Shown piece after piece: positions 59,865 to 64,000 of a stretch of DNA of 64,000 nt (position 1 is the first letter of the stretch; each line of letters opens with the position of its first letter). The stretch comes from Streptomyces jeddahensis (lineage in GTDB: Bacteria > Actinomycetota > Actinomycetes > Streptomycetales > Streptomycetaceae), in the NCBI RefSeq assembly GCF_001642995.1, contig NZ_LOHS01000097.1, positions 29,594-93,593 of the forward strand, read 5' to 3'. The notes beneath the pieces were generated by a model that was not told the DNA's origin, searched no databases, and worked only from the letters and a program-made list of their open reading frames with translations. The position numbers and the translations under genes are program-made.

Positions 59865-61247
59865 TCAGCCCCGGACGCTGCTGCCTCCGGCATGCAAGAG
59901 CTGCGAGGCGCCCTGCGGGAAGAACTCGCCCGCGGCCCCAAGGCCGCGCGCAGGCCCCTGGCAGCCCTGCGCCGCGGCGATACCCAGTGCCACCAGCAGC
60001 GTCACGACCACGAACACGAAAAGCCGCTGCCGGAGCAGCCGCGGATTGGCCGGCCGACGGCCGGTCCCGGTCGTCCGGGGTGCCGGCCGCCCAGAACCAC
60101 TGCGCGGCCCCGGTCGACTTCCCGGGCGCGCGGCGTTGCGGGACGGCATGGGCCTCGGCGGGGTGTTGCGAGCAGGAGTGCTGCGGGACGGCGTACTCCG
60201 GGATGCCGGAGTGTTGCGAGGCGAAGGAGTGTTCCGGGGCGAAGGAGTGTTCCGCGTCGAGGCGGGGCGCCCCCCGGAGCGCGGGCCGCCGTTGGAGCCC
60301 CGCGGCGGAGCACCCTGGACACCCCGCTCGGTGCGCTGCTCCGTGTAGGGCTCGGTGAGCCGGTCCGTCGGCCGGTCGCTCGCACCGCGCGGCGCCGGCG
60401 GCCGGGTGTCCGTAAGGCTCTGGGCCTCCCTGGCCGAGATCTCCTTGAGTCTCAGCGACAGCTGCAGCGTGCTGGGGCGCTCCTCCGGGTCCTTCGCGAG
60501 GCACGCCCGGACCAGCGGGGCCAGCGCATCGTGCACGCCGTCCAGCTGCGGCTCCTCGTGCACCACCCGGTACAGCATGACCTCGGAACTGCCGTGCCCG
60601 AAGGGCGAGTCGGCCATAGCCGCATACGCGAGGGTCGCACCCAGCGCGAAGACGTCCGTGGCGGGCGTGACGGCCGCACCCCGCACCTGCTCGGGCGCGA
60701 GGAAGCCGGGCGACCCCACCGCCGTACCGACGTGGGTGAGCGTGCTCGCGCCCGTCGCCCAGGCGATGCCGAAGTCGATGATCCGCGGCCCCTTGGGGGA
60801 CAGCAGGATGTTGGAGGGCTTGAGGTCGCGGTGGACGACACCCGCTTCGTGCACGGCGACGAGCCCCTCCGAGAGGGCGGCGCCGATGGCGGCGACCTCG
60901 GCGGCCGTCAGCGGACCCTCCTCGGCGACCTTGTCGTGCAGCGAGGGCCCCGGAACGTACTGCGTGGCGAACCACGGCCTCTCCGCTTCGAGGTCGGCGG
61001 CGACGAGCCGCGCGGTGCAGCCGCCGCGGATGCGCCGTGCGGCCGACACCTCGCGTGCGAACCGTGAGCGGAACTCCTGGTCCTCGGCCAGATCAGGGCG
61101 GATCACCTTCAGGGCGACCCGCTGGCCGCGCCGGTCGGAACCGAGGTAGACCACACCCATCCCGCCGGCGCCGAGCCGCCTGTGCAGCCTGAACGAGCCG
61201 ACGACACGCGGGTCCTCGCGCCTCAGGCGCATCATCGCCATGTCCAT
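59865..61247 (-). CDS. Membrane-anchored serine/threonine protein kinase
   Basis: The 460 residues begin with a Hanks-type kinase domain (about 15-280): GAGGMGVVY, VALKVI lysine, HRDLKPSN, DFG and APEQ, with GTAVGSPGF as the activation segment. A Pro/Ser/Arg-rich juxtamembrane tail with repeated RNTPSP units (about 325-390) precedes a single transmembrane helix (LFVFVVVTLLVALGIAAAQG) and a short external tail. ATG 61247 is used; GTG 61277 would add ten residues. No PASTA repeats are present, so its signal is unknown. Confidence 0.88.
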   Translation of the reverse strand: MDMAMMRLRREDPRVVGSFRLHRRLGAGGMGVVYLGSDRRGQRVALKVIRPDLAEDQEFRSRFAREVSAARRIRGGCTARLVAADLEAERPWFATQYVPGPSLHDKVAEEGPLTAAEVAAIGAALSEGLVAVHEAGVVHRDLKPSNILLSPKGPRIIDFGIAWATGASTLTHVGTAVGSPGFLAPEQVRGAAVTPATDVFALGATLAYAAMADSPFGHGSSEVMLYRVVHEEPQLDGVHDALAPLVRACLAKDPEERPSTLQLSLRLKEISAREAQSLTDTRPPAPRGASDRPTDRLTEPYTEQRTERGVQGAPPRGSNGGPRSGGRPASTRNTPSPRNTPSPRNTPASRSTPSRSTPARNTPPRPMPSRNAARPGSRPGPRSGSGRPAPRTTGTGRRPANPRLLRQRLFVFVVVTLLVALGIAAAQGCQGPARGLGAAGEFFPQGASQLLHAGGSSVRG

Positions 61248-61443
61248 CCCCGCTGCCCGGTCCGTCTGACGAGCCACAGCTTACGTTTCCGCGGCCGACT
61301 GCGCGCACAGGCCGCGCCTTCACGGCCCGATCGATTGTCAGTGCCGGGTGGGAGACTTGAAGAGTGGCCAGGGGAAGGGGGATCCGGGCCGCTCGTCAGC
61401 GCCCGGGTGCCCAACCGTCCGTCGTCGAAGGGGGATTGGACCG

Positions 61444-61710
61444 GTGAAGGGTGATCGCGTGGAGATAGTCGTGGACGCAGGGGACACGACGCGTACATAC
61501 GAGGTGGTGGCGAGCCGTGCCGGCCGCCGCGTGGAGACGGCCGTGCGCCGGGGCGTGGTCGAGGTGAGTGAGGTCACGCGAAATGGATCAGTGGTGCGTA
61601 CGGCCCGATTCATGGCGAACCGGGTGCTCGCCCTGGTCGAGCAGCCCGTGCCGCGCGAGGACAATTCGGAGCAGACCGGGCGTTCCCTCCGGGAAGACCC
61701 GGAGTCCTAG
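61444..61710 (+). CDS. Small conserved protein, unknown function
   Basis: The 88 residues start at GTG 61444 after AAGGGGGATT. The sequence VEIVVDAGDTTRTYEVVASRAGRRVETAVRRGVVEVSEVTRNGSVVRTARFMANRVLALVEQPV forms regular beta-rich segments with no transmembrane or catalytic motif, a pattern that I recognise from short Streptomyces proteins. It is divergent from the kinase gene. GTG 61459 is an alternative start. Function unknown. Confidence 0.65.
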   Translation: MKGDRVEIVVDAGDTTRTYEVVASRAGRRVETAVRRGVVEVSEVTRNGSVVRTARFMANRVLALVEQPVPREDNSEQTGRSLREDPES

Positions 61711-61825
61711 GGCCGCGTCTCCACCCAGGGGAGTATGCGGCCGGGTACCGCTCATCCTGCGGGAGGCCCGCCAATCGGTACGAGGGCATGACGCACGGCA
61801 TCGCCCGCGCGCCTAGATTTGAGGT

Positions 61826-61875
61826 CAAGCGGCGGGTGCAGCACTCGTCCCCCGAGGTCAAGCACCCGCCGCTTG
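61826..61875 (+). terminator. Large stem-loop before the 69-residue gene
   Basis: Perfect 14-base arms (CAAGCGGCGGGTGC and complement) enclose a 22-base loop that holds a small CTCG/CGAG stem. It lies between the 88-residue gene and the next gene and may be terminator or leader structure. Confidence 0.6.
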
Positions 61876-61932
61876 CCAGGCTCGAAAGACAGTGACACAG
61901 CGGCTCACACAGATCAGGTCAGGGGAGAGACC

Positions 61933-62142
61933 ATGGCGGACACGGCACCGCGGACCATGATCCGCAGGCACGGGCTCAAGGCGTACCTCGCCGGGTCCGG
62001 CGCCAGCCGGCCCGGCCGACGCCACCCGCTGGTGGCGACGGCCATGGTCCTTCCGCTGGCGACCCTCCTCGTGGTCGTCTTCGGCGGCTGGGAGGCGGTG
62101 GTCACACAGGCGTCGTCCGTGGGCGTGATGCTGGGGCGTTGA
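61933..62142 (+). CDS. Small single-pass membrane protein
   Basis: The 69 residues start at ATG 61933 after AGGGGAGAG. A basic N-terminal half (RRHGLKAYLAGSGASRPGRRH) leads to one transmembrane segment (PLVATAMVLPLATLLVVVFGGW) near residues 32-53. No motif points to a function. It precedes an intrinsic terminator. Confidence 0.65.
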   Translation: MADTAPRTMIRRHGLKAYLAGSGASRPGRRHPLVATAMVLPLATLLVVVFGGWEAVVTQASSVGVMLGR

Positions 62143-62230
62143 GAGGCGCCCCAGGCCCGGAAGAGCGGTCCGGGCGGGGACATCCGGCCATGAAACCCCG
62201 TGGGGACGGGGGTGCGGCGGACGGCACAGA

Positions 62231-62269
62231 TGCCCGCGCAGCTGGGGAGCTGCGCGGGCACTCTTTTTT
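62231..62269 (+). terminator. Intrinsic terminator with T-tract
   Basis: Perfect 13-base arms (TGCCCGCGCAGCT and complement) around GGGG are followed by CTCTTTTTT. A T-run is rare in Streptomyces and makes this an unusually clear intrinsic terminator. The surrounding 62143-62447 holds no other coding signal. Confidence 0.9.
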
Positions 62270-62447
62270 GCGCCTAAACCGGCGCCGCTCTCGCGGACCT
62301 GGTTGCTCGCCGCTGGGGTTCCTCAATTGATGGTTGCGGTGGTCCGGGGCCACGTGATTGCCGCTCGTCCAGCGCGCGGGGCTGCGTACGCTCATGCAGA
62401 GCAATCTGATCAACCCACACCCTGATCAGTCACACCAAGGGGACCCG

Positions 62448-63407
62448 TTGCCCGCAGACGTACTGCCCGCGCTGACCGTCAGGGCGCGAGCCGCGACACA
62501 CCCGCCGAGCGCCGTCTGCACCTGCACAATCCGGGACACGGTGCTGGCCGACCGGCCCGACGGCACGGTCGTCCGCCACGGCGCCACCGTGGCCAAGGCC
62601 CACGCTCCGGGTACGGACACCGTCGAGCTCTCCCGGCGCCTGGCAGTGGCCGCGCACCCGGACCTGAGCGGCATCCTCCTGCCCCCGCTCAGCCCGGGCC
62701 CGACGCCGGTCGACCTGCACGGCCGCCTGGTCACCTGCTGGCCGTACGGCACCCCGGTGGACCCCGAGGCCCCGGAAGACGCCCCGTGGGAAGCGGCCGC
62801 CGCGCTCCTGGCCCGTCTCCACTCGACTCCGCCGTCCATGCTCCCGGCCGGGCTCCCCCCGATGCGGGGCCCGGCCAAGGCGGCCCGCGCGGTCGCGAGA
62901 CTTCGGGCCGCCGGGCCGCATCCCGCTGCCGACCCGGTGCTCCGCGCCTGGTCCGTGCTGCCCGCCTGGGCCCGCGCCGAGGCCCCGATGCCTGGCTCCG
63001 GGGCCCTGTGCCACGGTGATCTGCATCTCGGCCAGCTCGTACGCCACCCGGCCCCCGAAGGGCCCTGGCTGCTCATCGACATCGATGACCTGGGACTGGG
63101 CGTTCCCGCCTGGGACCTCGCCCGCCCGGCCGCCTGGTACGCCTGTGGCCTCCTCCCGCCGGACGAGTGGACCCGCTTCCTGACCGCCTACCGTCGGGCA
63201 GGCGGCCCCGCGGTCCCCGCGGACGGCGACCCCTGGGCGGCGCTCGATGTCCCGGCTCGCGCGCTGACCGTACAGACCGCGGCCCTCGCCATAGCCAAGT
63301 CCGTGACCGCTGATCGCTCGCTCGACGAGGTGCAGCAGGCTGTCGTCGACGCCTGCGACCGAATGGCGGCCGTACCGCCCCAGTTGAAGCCGGACGACGC
63401 CAAGTAG
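62448..63407 (+). CDS. Aminoglycoside phosphotransferase-family protein
   Basis: The 319 residues start at TTG 62448, preceded by AAGGGG; an upstream ATG 62394 in frame lacks a ribosome site. The kinase-like fold is shown by GALCHGDLHLGQLV (catalytic loop, His189/Asp191), WLLIDIDDLGLGVPAWDLA (metal-binding Asp and following loop) and the N-terminal region VRHGATVAKAHAPG with the probable ATP-binding Lys. Members phosphorylate antibiotics, sugars or other hydroxyl compounds; the substrate here is unknown. It lies downstream of the T-tract terminator and 69 bases before the zinc-ribbon gene, possibly in one operon. Confidence 0.82.
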   Translation: MPADVLPALTVRARAATHPPSAVCTCTIRDTVLADRPDGTVVRHGATVAKAHAPGTDTVELSRRLAVAAHPDLSGILLPPLSPGPTPVDLHGRLVTCWPYGTPVDPEAPEDAPWEAAAALLARLHSTPPSMLPAGLPPMRGPAKAARAVARLRAAGPHPAADPVLRAWSVLPAWARAEAPMPGSGALCHGDLHLGQLVRHPAPEGPWLLIDIDDLGLGVPAWDLARPAAWYACGLLPPDEWTRFLTAYRRAGGPAVPADGDPWAALDVPARALTVQTAALAIAKSVTADRSLDEVQQAVVDACDRMAAVPPQLKPDDAK

Positions 63408-63476
63408 GGTGCGATCGACCGAAGCCGGGCAGTGTTCCGGCGAAGCCGTACCGACCGGCGAGGAGTTGAGCCGACC

Positions 63477-63773
63477 ATGCAGACCATGCACTGTCCGAAG
63501 TGCCATGCACCGATGCACACCTACAACCGCAACGGCGTCCAGATCGAGCAGTGCAGCGGTTGCCGCGGGATATTTCTGGACTACGGCGAGCTGGAGGCCC
63601 TGACCCGTCTCGAGTCCCAGTGGTCGCAGCCGGCTCCGCCGCCCCCGGCCGCTCCGCAGGCGTACCCGCCGGCCGCACCCGCCTGGGGCGCCCCGCACGG
63701 TGGCCACGGAGGCCACGGTCACTACGGGCACCGCCGTCACAAGAGCTTCGGCCACATGCTCTTCTCCTCCTGA
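63477..63773 (+). CDS. TFIIB-type zinc ribbon protein
   Basis: The 98 residues start at ATG 63477. A zinc ribbon of two CxxC pairs (CPKCHAPM near residue 6 and CSGCRGIFLDYGELEALTRLE) is followed by a Pro/Ala-rich linker and a His/Gly-rich tail (GGHGGHGHYGHRRH) that may also bind metal. Related actinobacterial proteins have no proven activity. It starts 69 bases after the phosphotransferase gene. Confidence 0.8.
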   Translation: MQTMHCPKCHAPMHTYNRNGVQIEQCSGCRGIFLDYGELEALTRLESQWSQPAPPPPAAPQAYPPAAPAWGAPHGGHGGHGHYGHRRHKSFGHMLFSS

Positions 63774-63801
63774 GCCCAGGGCCGAGCCTCTGGAGGCACG
63801 A

Positions 63802-63833
63802 CGAAGCCCCCGGTCACATGACCGGGGGCTTCG
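63802..63833. terminator. Terminator hairpin after the zinc ribbon gene
   Basis: Perfect 15-base arms (CGAAGCCCCCGGTCA and complement) with a two-base loop, 28 bases after the zinc ribbon stop. It can also end the tRNA transcript from the right. Confidence 0.85.
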
Positions 63834-63839
63834 GGTGTG

Positions 63840-63911
63840 TGGACGATACTGGGATTGAACCAGTGACCTCTTCCGTGTCAGGGAAGCGCTCTCCCGCTGA
63901 GCTAATCGTCC
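63840..63911 (-). tRNA. tRNA-Val (GAC)
   Basis: A complete 72-base cloverleaf on the minus strand: acceptor stem GGACGAT/ATCGTCC, D-arm GCTC-GAGC, anticodon arm CTTCC/GGAAG with anticodon GAC in loop CTGACAC, and T-arm ACTGG/CCAGT with TTCAATC. The 3' CCA is not encoded. Confidence 0.95.
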
Positions 63912-63941
63912 GGGATCACGGCCGGGGCCGCGTGCACTGCG

Positions 63942-64000
63942 TGCGCGATACTGGGATTGAACCAGTGACCTCTTCCGTGTCAGGGAAGCGCTCTCCCGCT
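63942..64000 (-). tRNA. tRNA-Val (GAC), second copy (cut at window edge)
   Basis: The minus strand repeats the anticodon arm, anticodon GAC and T-arm of the first copy, with a different acceptor arm (3' side ATCGCGC). Its 5' end lies beyond position 64000. The two genes are about 30 bases apart and probably share one precursor. Confidence 0.93.

Noticed and set aside
63840..64000. tRNA genes as an integration site for a mobile element
   Set aside because: No integrase gene, excisionase or duplicated tRNA 3' end beyond the second functional tRNA is visible in the window.
1..64000. CRISPR array, prophage or IS element
   Set aside because: No regular spacer-repeat array, transposase, integrase or phage structural gene was found; the dispersed palindromes lack the spacing of a CRISPR array.

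Overview
The window looks like Streptomyces chromosome, core region rather than arm. Reasons: very high GC with G/C-rich third codon positions, many GTG starts, stop/start overlaps of the ATGA or GTGA type, twin-arginine lipoproteins, ArgR-type and iron-box operators, and an arg/met/cob/glpQ gene order that I recall from Streptomyces genomes. No prophage, IS element, CRISPR array or biosynthetic megasynthase is visible.

Layout. 1-2110: a truncated Tat-type lipoprotein hydrolase and a histidine-phosphatase-fold protein without its catalytic histidines. 2156-5929: a lower meta-cleavage operon (hydratase, acylating acetaldehyde dehydrogenase, hydroxy-oxovalerate aldolase) divergent from an IclR regulator, with a perfect 19-bp palindrome between them. 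6083-9342: DUF6314 protein and secreted GH51 arabinofuranosidase. 9473-13487: monomeric isocitrate dehydrogenase and an SDR/XRE divergent pair. 13597-19891: a flavin amine oxidase/deacylase operon, then a four-carbon acid sugar operon (DUF1537 kinase, PdxA-type dehydrogenase, uncharacterised TIM barrel) divergent from a LysR regulator. 20005-31318: an AsnC-type regulator, the argCJBDR operon, a BASS transporter, an L,D-transpeptidase, a PPOX flavoprotein, a DUF488 protein, then argG and argH.

31434-37308: aldo/keto reductase, HAD protein, PlsC-type acyltransferase, a GlpQ1-like phosphodiesterase behind a four-unit PHO box, a sigma factor, a GNAT enzyme and two membrane proteins. 37610-41514: a methionine ABC importer (metN, metI, two tandem metQ) preceded by a 28-residue leader peptide ending in a Cys/Met cluster. 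41708-50169: GNAT enzyme and corrinoid genes cobL, a giant BluB-CobT fusion with about 910 extra N-terminal residues, and cobA. 50235-58982: a TrmH-family methyltransferase and an iron locus made of a siderophore importer under an iron box plus a heterodimeric ABC exporter-fold pair whose two subunits have complementary dead motifs. 59084-64000: FetB-like permease, Ser/Thr kinase, small proteins, phosphotransferase, zinc-ribbon protein and two tRNA-Val(GAC) genes.

The genes are mostly housekeeping metabolism with local regulators. The most unusual items are the Cys/Met leader peptide, the complementary-degenerate ABC pair beside the iron box, the BluB-CobT fusion, the TIM barrel in the acid sugar operon, and a four-copy nested palindromic intergenic repeat. 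All assignments come from reading the sequence; no database search was possible.
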